Origin: Acidimangrovimonas sediminis
Lineage (GTDB): Bacteria; Pseudomonadota; Alphaproteobacteria; Rhodobacterales; Rhodobacteraceae
Reading direction: 5' to 3'
DNA length: 64,000 nucleotides
NCBI RefSeq assembly: GCF_002871005.1
Contig: NZ_PHSN01000006.1
Coordinates: 1 to 64,000, forward strand
Part shown: positions 1 through 8,768 of the stretch, in pieces
Numbering within the stretch: position 1 is the first letter of the stretch
Layout of the letters: each line of letters opens with the position of its first letter
Program-made: the position numbers and the translations under genes
Notes under the pieces: model-generated
The model's database searches: none
What the model saw: only the letters and a program-made list of their open reading frames with translations
What the model was told of the DNA's origin: nothing

Positions 1-99
1 CCTCCAGCAGATCATCCCCTCCATCACCACGACCAGGAACATCACCAAGAACTGACTGAAGTGACACCACGAGACGAGGGAACCCCGGGGCGGACACAC
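1..99 (-). other. Possible partial hydrophobic CDS at left edge
   Basis: The minus strand is open from at least position 160 to the left edge. From a GTG at 99 it reads a strongly hydrophobic stretch that includes FLVMFLVVVMEGMICW, like the first membrane helix of a protein that continues outside the window. It would lie downstream of the FAD oxidoreductase on the same strand. No convincing ribosome binding site is seen. A plus-strand frame ends with TGA at 52-54 and could instead be the tail of a rightward gene. Neither reading is identifiable from so little sequence. Confidence 0.2.
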
Positions 100-173
100 C
101 GCCCAGCGGGCCCTTCGGTCGAGCCGACGGTGAAGGCCTGGGGGGGGGCGGAGGTGCGAGAAGCCGGGCGAGT

Positions 174-1532
174 TCAGCGCCCCGAGAGAGCCCGCTCCGC
201 GACATAGGCACTGACCGTCGCCGTCGGCTGGTAGTCGAACCCACCCTGGCGCCCAAAGCTGAGCACCCCCGCCGACCGCAATTGCGCGATCGCGGAGCTG
301 GTTGCCGCCGACGCCCCCTGAAGATGCACCGGATAGGCGTGCGATGTCAGGCGCGCGCCTTCCAGCCGAAGATCGCCGCGGAAGATCCCGACGCGATCGG
401 CCAAGTCCCTGAACTCGGCCAGCATCTGGGCCGGGTCCGCCTCGGGCGCGCGCAGGGCGATCTCAACCGAGAAGTAGGCGCGGCCGCCGGCGTGGCCGTA
501 GAAGTCGGAATGCATGGTGAGACGCTTCCAGCGCCCTTCGTGGGTAAAGTTGTAGAGCGTGTTCGCATCGAACCCGCGCTCTCCCTCGAAGCTGACGAAC
601 AGCGACAGCAGACTGGCGGTCGGCAGGCACCCGGGCAGGTCGAGACCGCAGAGCGGAAGGCTCTGATGCAGCGGAATCGTCGAGATCAGGCAGCCCGTTT
701 CGTGCCGCGCACCGTCCGCGAGGTGCACCACGTTTCCGCCCCCCGGCGCGGGTTCGATCCGCGTCAGCCCCGCGTCGGTGCGGATCGTGACGCCCCGGGC
801 GCCGAGATCTTCCTCGGCCACGCGGTACATCGCCTCGAACCCGGCGCGGGGCCGGACGAGAAGGCGCCCTGCCCCCGGTTGGCGCGCGCGCCGTGGGCGC
901 AGCCGGGCGATCAGGCGACCGGCGACCGCGCCTGCCCCCGCGTTGCGCTTGATCCAGCCAAGCCGCTTGTGCGCGAAATCGCTCTCGATCTGTGCGGGAT
1001 CCTCGCCAAGAAGGCGGGTCATGTAGTGCTTCAGCCCGGTCTGGCGGTAGACCCGGTCGCCGACCCAATGGCGGCAAAAGCTTTCCGCGTTCAGGTTCTG
1101 GTCATGGGCGAGACGGCCGTGGAGCGCCGACCCGATCATAGCGGCGGCAGACACCAAGCCGGGGCGCAGCAGATCTTCGGACAGGTCGAACGGGTAGCGT
1201 GCAAGCCTGAGCGCAGGCGAGATTCGGGCGGTGCTGACCGTGCCCGGCTGCTGGTTCGCCATCAGCGGTAGCATGCGTGGGAAATGTGTCAGGAACCGCG
1301 TGTGTTCGGAGAAGACGAAGCTTCCGATGTCGAAGGTGTAAGGGCCGATGTCGACGCTGGTGTGATTGCCCCCGAGCCGTGGGTAATCGTCGAGGACAAG
1401 CACGGAGGGCACCGACCCCCTATCCCCGCGCCCCTCCCGACGCTGCGACAGGACCGAGGCGGCCACAAGCCCGGAAACGCCGCCGCCAAGAACGATCGCA
1501 TCCCATCGCACCCCGGCATTCCCTCCGCCCAT
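174..1532 (-). CDS. FAD-dependent amine oxidase-like oxidoreductase
   Basis: This 452-aa flavoprotein has an N-terminal Rossmann FAD-binding motif (GGGVSG, about residues 16-21) and the second conserved flavin segment PRLGGNHTSVDIG near residues 51-63. A C-terminal GRQGGFDYQPT segment resembles the flavin-closing region of protoporphyrinogen oxidase, UDP-galactopyranose mutase and amine-oxidase relatives. Such NAD(P)-binding proteins often sit with sugar or polysaccharide genes, and here a GT1-type glycosyltransferase diverges from it. The substrate cannot be told from sequence. The ATG at 1532 is used; a GTG seven codons inside is an alternative. No membrane segment or export signal is evident, so the protein is probably cytoplasmic. 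Confidence 0.75.
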   Translation of the reverse strand: MGGGNAGVRWDAIVLGGGVSGLVAASVLSQRREGRGDRGSVPSVLVLDDYPRLGGNHTSVDIGPYTFDIGSFVFSEHTRFLTHFPRMLPLMANQQPGTVSTARISPALRLARYPFDLSEDLLRPGLVSAAAMIGSALHGRLAHDQNLNAESFCRHWVGDRVYRQTGLKHYMTRLLGEDPAQIESDFAHKRLGWIKRNAGAGAVAGRLIARLRPRRARQPGAGRLLVRPRAGFEAMYRVAEEDLGARGVTIRTDAGLTRIEPAPGGGNVVHLADGARHETGCLISTIPLHQSLPLCGLDLPGCLPTASLLSLFVSFEGERGFDANTLYNFTHEGRWKRLTMHSDFYGHAGGRAYFSVEIALRAPEADPAQMLAEFRDLADRVGIFRGDLRLEGARLTSHAYPVHLQGASAATSSAIAQLRSAGVLSFGRQGGFDYQPTATVSAYVAERALSGR

Positions 1533-1585
1533 GCAGTCTCCGCTCGCCTCCCTCGCGGCGCGGAAGACCCGGCCTTGGAGCTCCG

Positions 1586-1759
1586 CTAGAGGCCTGTCAC
1601 GTACAGGATCTCGGGGCCCCGGCCAAGCACGGGATCACGGTCCGGCACGGATCGGAAGGCATCGGCGCGTAGGTACGCGTGCAGGCCGCATGCGGCGCAA
1701 TGCCCGCGCAGGGAGGCGGACCTTGCGGCGCCTGGCCCGGAAAACGGGCAGTCCGGCAT
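1586..1759 (-). CDS. Candidate small cysteine-containing protein (57 aa)
   Basis: A 57-codon ORF lies 53 bp upstream of the FAD oxidoreductase on the same strand, in an otherwise empty 315-bp divergent interval. It begins MPDCPFSGPG and carries a CAAC pair at residues 21-24, which could bind a metal or form a disulfide. The ribosome binding site is unconvincing (G-rich only) and no family is recognised. It may be spurious, as GC-rich DNA opens many frames. The remaining part of the interval must hold the promoters of the two flanking divergent genes, but no clear -35/-10 pair could be picked. Confidence 0.28.
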   Translation of the reverse strand: MPDCPFSGPGAARSASLRGHCAACGLHAYLRADAFRSVPDRDPVLGRGPEILYVTGL

Positions 1760-1847
1760 CGCGCCCCCGCCCCGGGGCACCCGCGGGTTGAGCCGTGGCC
1801 GCACCCCGGCTAGCGTCGGGGCGACGCCCCAAGGACCGAGGCCGGAC

Positions 1848-3143
1848 ATGACCCCCAAGACCTTCGCCTTCTTCCCCGAGGCCGCCTTCGGCCCCGCGCT
1901 GAATTCCGTCGGCATCGCCCAGGCGGTGGAGCGGCTGGGCCACCGCGCGGTCTTCCTGTCCGATCCCGGCTTTGTCCCGGTCTACGAGGGCTATGGGTTC
2001 GAGGCGCATCCGGTGAACCTGTCGGAACCCATGCCGCCCGAGCAGATGGCGAAATTCTGGGAAGATTTCATCAACGGCCATATCCCGAACTTCCGCAAGG
2101 CGCCGATCGACCAGCTGGACAATTACGTGCGCGAGTGCTGGGAGGCGATCGTCGACAGCGCCAAGTGGGCCGAGAAGGATCTGCCTTCCGTGCTGGCCAA
2201 GGTACAGCCCGACGTGATCTCGGTCGACAACGTGATCCTGTTCCCGGCGATCAAGCAGTCCGGCGTACCGTGGGTCCGGATCATCTCGTGTTCCGAAAAC
2301 GAGATCGAGGATGAGGCCATCCCGCCGCATCTTTCCGGTTTGTCAGAGACGGATTACGCGGGACATGCCGCCTTCCGGGCGAAGTTCCACGAGGTGATCA
2401 AGCCGATCCACGAGGATTTCAACGCCTTCCTTCAGACGACCGGAGAATCGCCCTACCCGCTGGGCCAGTTCTTCGAGGCCTCGCCCTGGATGAACCTCAT
2501 GCTCTATCCCCAACCGGTGACCTACCGCCGGTCGAAACCCCTCGATCCCGCGCGGTTCCAGTATCTCGAGGGCTGCGTGCGGCAGGACGAACCCTACACG
2601 GTGCCTACCTTCGGGGCGAACGCGGAGGGGCCGCTTCTGTATGTCTCCTTCGGGTCGCTGGGGGCCGGGGATACCGACCTGCTGAAACGGCTGATCGACC
2701 TGATCGGGCGCTCGCGCTACCGGGCGCTGGTGAATGTGGGCGATTACCTAGAGGCCTACGAGGCCCCGCCACCGAACGTCATCCTGGGAAGCTGGTTTCC
2801 CCAGCCCTCGGTGATCCCGCAGGTGGATGCGGTGATTCATCACGGCGGGAACAACTCGTTCACCGAATGTCTCTATTTCGGCAAACCGGCGATCATCCTG
2901 CCCTATGTCTGGGACGGTCACGACAACGCGATGCGCGTGGAGGAAACCGGGCACGGCTTTCGTTCGGATCGCTACGACTGGACGGACGAGCAGATGATCG
3001 CGATGATCGAGAGCTGCCTGACCGACACCGAGATGAAGGCGCGGCTGGCGGCGACCTCGGCGCATATGCAGGCCGAGAACGGGCAGGAAAAGGCGGCGCG
3101 GATCCTCGTGGATGTCGCCGCGAAAGGAGGCAAGGGCCGATGA
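1848..3143 (+). CDS. GT1-family (UDP-glycosyltransferase-like) glycosyltransferase
   Basis: This 431-aa GT-B fold enzyme transfers an activated sugar to a small acceptor. The C-terminal half carries the nucleotide-sugar signature of macrolide and plant-type UGTs: HHGGNNSFTECLYFGKPAII from about residue 331, followed by an aromatic/Asp-rich segment. The N-terminal acceptor domain starts KTFAFFPEAAFGPALNSVG. An in-frame TTG lies 60 nt upstream. The ATG at 1848 is preferred because the conserved first strand follows directly and AAGGACCGAGG precedes it. The stop overlaps the start of the cupin gene (ATGA), so the two are co-translated. The acceptor is unknown; a lipid, phenolic or polyketide-like molecule is possible. 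It is cytosolic, with no signal peptide. Confidence 0.8.
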   Translation: MTPKTFAFFPEAAFGPALNSVGIAQAVERLGHRAVFLSDPGFVPVYEGYGFEAHPVNLSEPMPPEQMAKFWEDFINGHIPNFRKAPIDQLDNYVRECWEAIVDSAKWAEKDLPSVLAKVQPDVISVDNVILFPAIKQSGVPWVRIISCSENEIEDEAIPPHLSGLSETDYAGHAAFRAKFHEVIKPIHEDFNAFLQTTGESPYPLGQFFEASPWMNLMLYPQPVTYRRSKPLDPARFQYLEGCVRQDEPYTVPTFGANAEGPLLYVSFGSLGAGDTDLLKRLIDLIGRSRYRALVNVGDYLEAYEAPPPNVILGSWFPQPSVIPQVDAVIHHGGNNSFTECLYFGKPAIILPYVWDGHDNAMRVEETGHGFRSDRYDWTDEQMIAMIESCLTDTEMKARLAATSAHMQAENGQEKAARILVDVAAKGGKGR

Positions 3144-3508
3144 CCACCGACACGATCGAGAACACCACCGTACCGCTGATCCGCGATCCGCTGTCTATCA
3201 CCGACACCACCGACTGGGGCGAGGTGCCGACGATGATCGAGGGTGTCTCGAAGGTTTACGGCAAGCTGATCCGCAAGGGCGAGAACGGGGAATCGGAATG
3301 CGGGCTGTGGTGCTGCACCCCGGGAAAGTGGGCCTGCAACGTCGTGACCGACGAGTTCTGCCATTTCCTCGAGGGGCGCGCGACCTACGTTCACGAAAGT
3401 GGCGAGGTGATCGAGGTCACGCCGGGCACGGCCGCGTTCTTCCACCAGGGCTGGACCGGGGTGTGCACGGTTCACGAGACGGTCAAGAAGGTTTATTTCA
3501 TTCGCTGA
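3140..3508 (+). CDS. Cupin domain protein (Cupin_3/DUF861-like)
   Basis: This 122-aa protein consists almost entirely of one cupin barrel. The region from WGEVPTMIEG to the C-terminus VKKVYFIR has the strand pattern of the DUF861 cupins, with GLWCCTPGKW, DEFCHFLEG, a G(x)VIEVTPGTAAFF turn and a terminal W-T-G-V. In this family the barrel can bind a metal or small ligand, and members act as isomerases or ligand-binding modules. The start overlaps the glycosyltransferase stop in an ATGA arrangement and is preceded by AAGGAGGCAAGG. Obligate pairing suggests that the cupin processes or binds the product or substrate of the glycosyltransferase. Its own activity is unknown. Confidence 0.8.
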   Translation: MTTDTIENTTVPLIRDPLSITDTTDWGEVPTMIEGVSKVYGKLIRKGENGESECGLWCCTPGKWACNVVTDEFCHFLEGRATYVHESGEVIEVTPGTAAFFHQGWTGVCTVHETVKKVYFIR

Positions 3509-3682
3509 CGCGGCCGCATCGGCCAGTTTCCGCGCGCCCGGGCGGCCACCGGCACAACCTTGCCGAGTGCCCCACTTTTCCGCGATCCGCGATTTACCCC
3601 GACCGCCCAACCGGATAGGGATCGCAAAAAAGCGCGCGCGATTCCCCGGGGTCTCGCGCGTCAAGAGGAGAGCATATAGGGC

Positions 3683-4450
3683 ATGTCGTCACCGGACGCC
3701 GATGCGCGGGGCAACGACACCCCCGCCGCGGGCACACCTTCATTCCAGATGCGCGGCAAGCTTTTCACCGCGGTCACGCTCATGCCCGAGGGCGGCGTGC
3801 CGAACGAGGCATTCTATGCCGCGCTGGACGAACAGCTTCAGAAGACACCGGCCTTCTTCAATAACGCCCCGGTGATCCTCGACCTCGGGGCCGCGCCGAC
3901 GCTTGGCCGGGTCGATGATCTGCGCCGGATCGTGACGATGCTGAAGGACCGCCAGCTTTCGGCCTTCGGCGTGCAGAACGGCCGGCCGGCGCAGGTTGCC
4001 GCCGCGCGCGAGGCCGGGCTGATCCACGTCACCACCGGCAACGACGCGCCGCTGCGCCAGCCCCGGGCCGAGAAGAAGGCCGAACGCAAGGATGGCACGC
4101 GCACCGTCGAGGCGCCGCCGAAGCCCGGCAAGATAATCACCTCACCGGTCAGGTCGGGCCAGACCATCATCGCCGACAAGGGCGACCTTGTCGTCGTGGC
4201 CCCCGTCAGCTCGGGCGCGGAACTGGTTGCCGCGGGCAACATCCACATCTACGGCCGGATGCGCGGCCGCGCGATGGCCGGCGCCTATGGCGACGAGAAC
4301 GCGCGGATCTTCTGCCAGTCGCTCGAGGCCGAGCTTCTGGCCGTCGCCGGTCTCTACCGCACCTCCGACAGCCTTGAGGATGCGCTTCTGGGCAAGGCCG
4401 TGCAGGCGTTTCTCAAGGACGACAGGCTGGCAATCGAGGCGCTGGCATGA
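3683..4450 (+). CDS. minC: Septum site-determining protein MinC
   Basis: MinC inhibits FtsZ ring assembly away from midcell and is recruited to the membrane by MinD. The 255-aa protein has the N-terminal FtsZ-inhibitory domain (FQMRGKLFTAVTLMPEGG near residue 20) and a charged linker with PRAEKKAERKDGTRTVEAPP. The C-terminal beta-helix domain follows from about residue 150 (RSGQTIIADKGDLVVVAPV, SGAELVAAGNIHIYGRMRG). The GAGGAG ribosome site 11 nt upstream supports the ATG at 3683. Its TGA overlaps an in-frame ATG for minD by 4 nt, so minC, minD and minE form one coupled unit. The 170-bp gap upstream separates it from the cupin gene. Confidence 0.97.
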   Translation: MSSPDADARGNDTPAAGTPSFQMRGKLFTAVTLMPEGGVPNEAFYAALDEQLQKTPAFFNNAPVILDLGAAPTLGRVDDLRRIVTMLKDRQLSAFGVQNGRPAQVAAAREAGLIHVTTGNDAPLRQPRAEKKAERKDGTRTVEAPPKPGKIITSPVRSGQTIIADKGDLVVVAPVSSGAELVAAGNIHIYGRMRGRAMAGAYGDENARIFCQSLEAELLAVAGLYRTSDSLEDALLGKAVQAFLKDDRLAIEALA

Positions 4451-4476
4451 AGCAACAACTGAAAAAGGATACCCAC

Positions 4477-5295
4477 GTGAGCAAGGTCATCGTCATCACC
4501 TCGGGCAAGGGGGGCGTGGGCAAGACCACGTCGTCGGCCGCGATCGGCGCGGCGCTGGCCAAACGCGGCCACAAGACGGTGGTCATCGACTTCGACGTGG
4601 GCCTGCGCAACCTTGACATGATCATGGGATGCGAGCGCCGCGTGGTCTATGACTTCATCAACGTGATCCAGGGCGACGCCAAGCTGAAGCAGGCGCTGAT
4701 CCGCGACAAGCGGGTCGACACGCTGCACGTGCTGCCGACCAGCCAGACCCGCGACAAGGACGCGCTGACGCAGGAAGGCGTCGAGGCCGTTCTGAACGAG
4801 CTGCGCGAGGAATTCGACTACATCATCTGCGACAGCCCCGCGGGGATCGAGCGCGGCGCGCACATGGCGATGTATTTCGCCGACGAGGCGATCGTCGTGA
4901 CCAACCCCGAGGTGTCCTCGGTGCGCGACAGCGACCGGGTGCTGGGGCTGCTCAGCTCGAAGACCCACCGCGCGACGCAGGACGGGGCGGAGCCGATCAA
5001 GGCGCAGGTGCTGATCACCCGCTACGACAAGGCGCGGATCGACAAGGGCGAGATGATGAACGTCGACGACGTTCTGGAAATCCTCGCCGTGCCGCTTCTG
5101 GGCATCGTGCCGGAAAGCCCCGCGGTCCTGAAGGCCTCCAACGTCGGCGTGCCGGTCGTGCTGGACGATCCCTCCGCAGCGGGGCAGGCCTACGAGGATG
5201 CGGTCGGCCGCCTTCTGGGCGAAGAGATCGAGATCAAGGTGGATGGAGAGCGCAGGCCGGGCCTTCTGCGCCGGCTGTTCGGGCGGACGGCATGA
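4477..5295 (+). CDS. minD: Septum site-determining ATPase MinD
   Basis: MinD is the membrane-oscillating ATPase that recruits MinC and is released by MinE. The deviant Walker A GKGGVGKTT lies at residues 8-16, switch I-type residues follow in DFDVGLRNLDMIMGCE, and a C-terminal amphipathic helix (GLLRRLFGRTA) serves as membrane anchor. Two starts are possible. The ATG at 4447 overlaps the minC stop but adds ten unusual residues (MKQQLKKDTH). The GTG at 4477 begins the family-typical SKVIVITSGKGG and has AAAAAGGAT six bases before it, so it is preferred. The stop overlaps minE. Confidence 0.96.
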   Translation: MSKVIVITSGKGGVGKTTSSAAIGAALAKRGHKTVVIDFDVGLRNLDMIMGCERRVVYDFINVIQGDAKLKQALIRDKRVDTLHVLPTSQTRDKDALTQEGVEAVLNELREEFDYIICDSPAGIERGAHMAMYFADEAIVVTNPEVSSVRDSDRVLGLLSSKTHRATQDGAEPIKAQVLITRYDKARIDKGEMMNVDDVLEILAVPLLGIVPESPAVLKASNVGVPVVLDDPSAAGQAYEDAVGRLLGEEIEIKVDGERRPGLLRRLFGRTA

Positions 5296-5549
5296 GTCGG
5301 TTCGGCTTTCCCCTCTGGCCACGGCGGGCGGGTTCGGCCCAGACCGCCAAGGACCGGCTGCAGATCCTGCTGGCGCATGAAAGGTCGGGCAGCGCGCCCG
5401 ACTACTTGCCGCAGCTGCAGCGCGAAATCCTCGAGGTGATCGCCCGCCACGTGAAGGTGGACCGCGAGGCGATCGACATCCGGATGGAGCGCGGCGACGA
5501 ACTGTCGAGCCTCGAGATCAACATCGAGCTGCCGACCGCCAAGCGGTAG
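5292..5549 (+). CDS. minE: Cell division topological specificity factor MinE
   Basis: This 85-aa protein stimulates the MinD ATPase and confines MinC activity to the poles. The sequence shows the anti-MinCD helix region TAKDRLQILLAHERS (about residues 19-33) and the topological specificity domain with LPQLQREILEVIARHVKVD. The N-terminal FGFPLWPRR matches the membrane-targeting stretch. It starts inside the minD stop (ATGA), as expected for the coupled minCDE operon. Confidence 0.97.
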   Translation: MSRFGFPLWPRRAGSAQTAKDRLQILLAHERSGSAPDYLPQLQREILEVIARHVKVDREAIDIRMERGDELSSLEINIELPTAKR

Positions 5550-5629
5550 GCAGACCTCTTCCTCACACTCCGGCTTTACCGGCGCGCTGCGTCTTGGCAC
5601 ACTTCGCCCGGCATCACCGGGAGGAGCGG

Positions 5630-6217
5630 ATGGGCGATCATGACCCGCGGGTCGAGGCCTTCTTTGCCAAGGAGGCACCGTGGAAGGCCGAGCTGGCAGC
5701 GCTGCGCCGGATCCTGTGCGATTGCCCGCTGCACGAGACGTTCAAGTGGCGCGGGCCGTGCTATGTGGCGCACGGCGGCAACGTGGCGACCCTCTGGCGG
5801 ATGAAGGATCGCTGCGGCCTCGGGTTCTTCAAGGGCGTGCTGCTGGAGGATCCCGGGGGGCTTCTGGTGCCGCCGGGCGATAATTCCCGATCCGTCAGGG
5901 TCGCGAATTTCACGTCGGTCGCGGCGATCGACGCGGCGACCGGCGCGCTGCGCGCCCTGCTCGACGCCGCGATCCGCGTGGAGGCCGAGGGGCGCCGCGT
6001 CGCGATGCCAAAGGACGACCTCGCCTATCCCGGGGAACTGACCGCCGCGCTCGATGCCGATCCGGCGCTGGCCGAGGCGTTCGCGGCCCTGACCCCGGGG
6101 CGCCAGCGGGGCTGGGTGCTGCATGTCGCCGGGGCGAAGCAGGCGAAGACCCGCGAAAGCCGGATCGCCGCCGCGGCGCCCAGGATCCTGGCCGGCAAGG
6201 GGATGCACGACCGCTAG
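5630..6217 (+). CDS. DUF1801/YdeI-like domain protein
   Basis: This 195-aa soluble protein begins MGDHDPRVEAFFAKEAPWK and contains the central TFKWRGPCYVAHGGNVATLW element typical of the YdhG/YdeI-type DUF1801 family. A tail rich in AAAAPRILAGKG follows, of the type found in YdeI/OmpD-associated proteins. Family members have a phosphate-transport/TBP-like fold; no catalytic activity is established. A TTG further upstream is open, but GGGAGGAG seven bases before the ATG at 5630 decides the start. The 3' end overlaps the convergent GT4 gene by 4 bp. Confidence 0.78.
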   Translation: MGDHDPRVEAFFAKEAPWKAELAALRRILCDCPLHETFKWRGPCYVAHGGNVATLWRMKDRCGLGFFKGVLLEDPGGLLVPPGDNSRSVRVANFTSVAAIDAATGALRALLDAAIRVEAEGRRVAMPKDDLAYPGELTAALDADPALAEAFAALTPGRQRGWVLHVAGAKQAKTRESRIAAAAPRILAGKGMHDR

Positions 6218-7476
6218 CCCCCCCGTTCGGACGGCAGGGCGATCCGCTTCGCCGCGGGGACGAGGGAATTGATGCGCGCCAGATGCTCGGGCAGCGTGGC
6301 AGACAGGAAATCATAGGTCGCCACCACGTCACGCCGCGCCCGCGGCCCCAGTGCCACGAAATCGGCGGGCCGCGAGAGAACCTCGACCACCTGCCGGGCC
6401 AGGGCCTCGGGGTCGAAGAAATCGGCCAGCAGGCCGTTCTCGCCATGGCGGATCACCTCGCGCACCGGGGCGGTGTCGGAGGCGACGATGGTCGCCTGCA
6501 TCGCCATCGCCTCGAGCAGCGACCACGACAGGACGAAAGGCACCGTCAAGTAGACATGGCAGCGGCTCAGCTGGATCACCCGGCAATAGGCCTCGAACGG
6601 GATCCGGCCGAGGAAATGCACCCGCGACCAATCCACCCGGTCGCCCAGCTCCGCCTCCATCTCGGCGCGGTAGCCGCCCTGTGCCGCGCTGCCCTTGCCG
6701 TAGGAAACCTCGTTCCCGCCGACGATCACCGCACGTGCGGACGGGCGGGCATCGAGGATATGGGGTAGCGCACGCATGAAGACGTGAAAGCCCCGCGTCG
6801 GTTCCATGTTGCGCGCCATGTAGGTGAAGACCTCGTCCTCTCGGCTCAGGCTGCGGCCGAGTCGCCCCAGCGCGATACCCGCCCCCGGGTCGGGGCCCAG
6901 CCGATCGGTGCGGATCCCGTCATGGCAGACATAGCTGCGGTCGCGAAAGGCCTGGGGAAACGTCTGCATCTGCCAGCCGGTCGGGCACTGCCCAAGGTCC
7001 ACCGTTGCAAGGTTGAGGTGGTTCACCGCGTTGCGCGCATGAAGGATGTAGGGGCTGTCGGCACCGGGCGGGAACTCCGGGTCGAAGCCGACCGAACCGC
7101 CCTGCGCGAGATAGAAATACTCGAAGTAGCCCAGGATCGGCGTGCCCGGCCAGACCTCCTTGAGAAAGGTCAGCTCGCCCCAGCCGACATGGCCGAGGAT
7201 GACGTCGGGGGTGAAACCCTCGTCCTTGAGCTTCGCGGCCTCGCGGGCGGCGCCATAGCCCGCGCCCATGCATTCCTCGAAATGCCGCGACAGGCCGTAG
7301 GCGTCGGATGCGGGGCGATGGTGCGGGCTGTAGGGGCGCAGATGGATGCCGGGAAAGCCGGCGACATCGCGGCGCTGGGTCAGAAAGACAAGCCGGTGGT
7401 CGCCCGTGGCGGCCAGCCATTCGGCAAGCTGGCGGTACTGGCCGGGGAAGTTCTGGTGAACGAAGAGAATATCCAT
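6214..7476 (-). CDS. GT4-family glycosyltransferase
   Basis: This 420-aa GT-B glycosyltransferase begins with DILFVHQNFPGQYRQL, the family-typical first strand and donor-binding turn. It ends with the group-1 transferase domain: REDEVFTYMARNMEPTRGFH around residue 210, then LEAMAMQATIVASDTAPV and VIRHGENGLLADFFDPEAL, where the acidic/Gly-rich segment contacts the nucleotide sugar. It probably builds a surface glycan or glycolipid, but donor and acceptor are unknown. The ORF stays open 57 nt further upstream. The ATG at 7476 is chosen because the conserved domain begins there. The gene is alone on its strand and converges on the DUF1801 gene. Confidence 0.85.
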   Translation of the reverse strand: MDILFVHQNFPGQYRQLAEWLAATGDHRLVFLTQRRDVAGFPGIHLRPYSPHHRPASDAYGLSRHFEECMGAGYGAAREAAKLKDEGFTPDVILGHVGWGELTFLKEVWPGTPILGYFEYFYLAQGGSVGFDPEFPPGADSPYILHARNAVNHLNLATVDLGQCPTGWQMQTFPQAFRDRSYVCHDGIRTDRLGPDPGAGIALGRLGRSLSREDEVFTYMARNMEPTRGFHVFMRALPHILDARPSARAVIVGGNEVSYGKGSAAQGGYRAEMEAELGDRVDWSRVHFLGRIPFEAYCRVIQLSRCHVYLTVPFVLSWSLLEAMAMQATIVASDTAPVREVIRHGENGLLADFFDPEALARQVVEVLSRPADFVALGPRARRDVVATYDFLSATLPEHLARINSLVPAAKRIALPSERGG

Positions 7477-7850
7477 TCGGTCTGTCCTGCCCCACCCGTG
7501 GCCACCATGGGGCATCGACCGGGGGTCCGGCAAGCCACCGGTGGCCTCGGGTGCACCGGGCCCCGCCCCGTTTCACCCCCGGGGGGGAGATGCAACACTT
7601 GGAACCCGAAGCGCCCCGGGCGGCTTTACCTGCCGGGACCGTCCGATAAAGACTTGGTGTGCCTCATGCTTTTCGGGGCCTGCCGAGAAAGGAAGCGCAA
7701 GGGTCATGGACCAGCCGACGAACCCCGGCCATCAAGACACCCGCGGAGCCCGGTCATGAGCCGCGCGTCGCCCTGGCATGGCCATTGCCTGAACGGGCGC
7801 CGACCGGGCGGATGGGGCCGTAGCGCCGCAACAGGGGCCGAGGGACGCGG
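7477..7850. other. Divergent intergenic region (374 bp)
   Basis: This interval separates the leftward GT4 gene from the rightward YihY gene and must contain both promoters. No clear consensus promoter, hairpin or conserved small gene was recognised. Two rightward mini-ORFs (starts 7706 and 7756) are chained by ATGA overlaps into the YihY start, but they have no recognisable content. Confidence 0.4.
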
Positions 7851-8696
7851 ATGATCAACCTCTTCACCGTTCTGGGGTCTCTCGTGACCGAGGCGAAGAT
7901 GGGCCTGATCGCCGCCGGCGTCGCCTTTTTCGCGATGCTTGCCATCTTTCCCGCCGTGGCGGCGGTGATCTCGCTCTGGGGGTATTTCGCGGACCCCTCG
8001 GTAATCGAGAAACAGGCGATGCTGATGGCCGAGTTCCTGCCGGTGGATGCCTTCCAGCTGTTCTACGGGCAGGTGCAGGCGCTGGTGAAGGCCAACAACT
8101 CGGCGCTTGGCTGGACCTCGGTCTTCTCCACGCTGGTTGCGCTATGGTCGGCGCGCTCGGGCGTGGCGTCGCTGTTGCAGGGACTCAACACGATCCACCG
8201 CACCAAGGATCGCGGGGGCGTGCGCCATATCCTGGCCGCGCTGCTGCTTACCGTGGTGCTGATCGGCATGGGCCTTGTCGCGCTGGCGGCGGTGATCGTG
8301 CTGCCGATCGTGCTTACGGTGATCCCCTTCGGTCCGCTGACCCAGCTGATCCTGCCGCTGGTCCAATGGGGGACCGCGCTTGCCGTGGTGCTGATCGGGA
8401 TCTGGCTACTTTACCATTTCGGGCCGAACCTCGAGACGCGACAGGCCCGGGTCTGGCCCGGCCTGTCGCTGGCGGTGGTGCTATGGATCGTGGTGTCGGT
8501 GGGGTTCAGCTTCTACATCTCGCATTTCCACAGCTACAACCGGATCTACGGGTCGATCGGTGCGGTCGTCGCACTGCTGATGTGGTTCTATCTCTCGGCC
8601 TACGTCATCCTGCTGGGGGCCGCGCTCAACGTCACGCTGACGCTGACCGGCACGCCCAGGGCGATCAAGAAGCTGCGGCCGCTCCGGCATCACTGA
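7851..8696 (+). CDS. YihY/BrkB-family inner membrane protein
   Basis: This 281-aa polytopic membrane protein has about six hydrophobic segments. They include LIAAGVAFFAMLAIFPAVAA (residues 19-38), a segment ending LVALWSARSGV, and two long helices around residues 130-190. The C-terminal YGSIGAVVALLMWFYLSAYV is the family hallmark. Members were once annotated as RNase BN, which is incorrect for this family, and the true function is unknown; roles in envelope integrity or transport are proposed. The ATG at 7851 follows CGAGGGACGCGG. It stands alone on this strand, converging on tamB. Confidence 0.87.
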   Translation: MINLFTVLGSLVTEAKMGLIAAGVAFFAMLAIFPAVAAVISLWGYFADPSVIEKQAMLMAEFLPVDAFQLFYGQVQALVKANNSALGWTSVFSTLVALWSARSGVASLLQGLNTIHRTKDRGGVRHILAALLLTVVLIGMGLVALAAVIVLPIVLTVIPFGPLTQLILPLVQWGTALAVVLIGIWLLYHFGPNLETRQARVWPGLSLAVVLWIVVSVGFSFYISHFHSYNRIYGSIGAVVALLMWFYLSAYVILLGAALNVTLTLTGTPRAIKKLRPLRHH

Positions 8697-8768
8697 CATG
8701 CCCGACCCCGCCGATCATACGGCACGGAGGCCGGGCAAGCGGCCGCACGGCCTGCAGCGCGCGTCGGG

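Noticed and set aside
7706-7854. Two mini-ORFs of 17 and 32 codons chained by ATGA overlaps into the YihY gene
   Set aside because: Neither product resembles a known peptide and the codon content is typical of random GC-rich frames. The chain of overlaps is attractive but unsupported without conservation.
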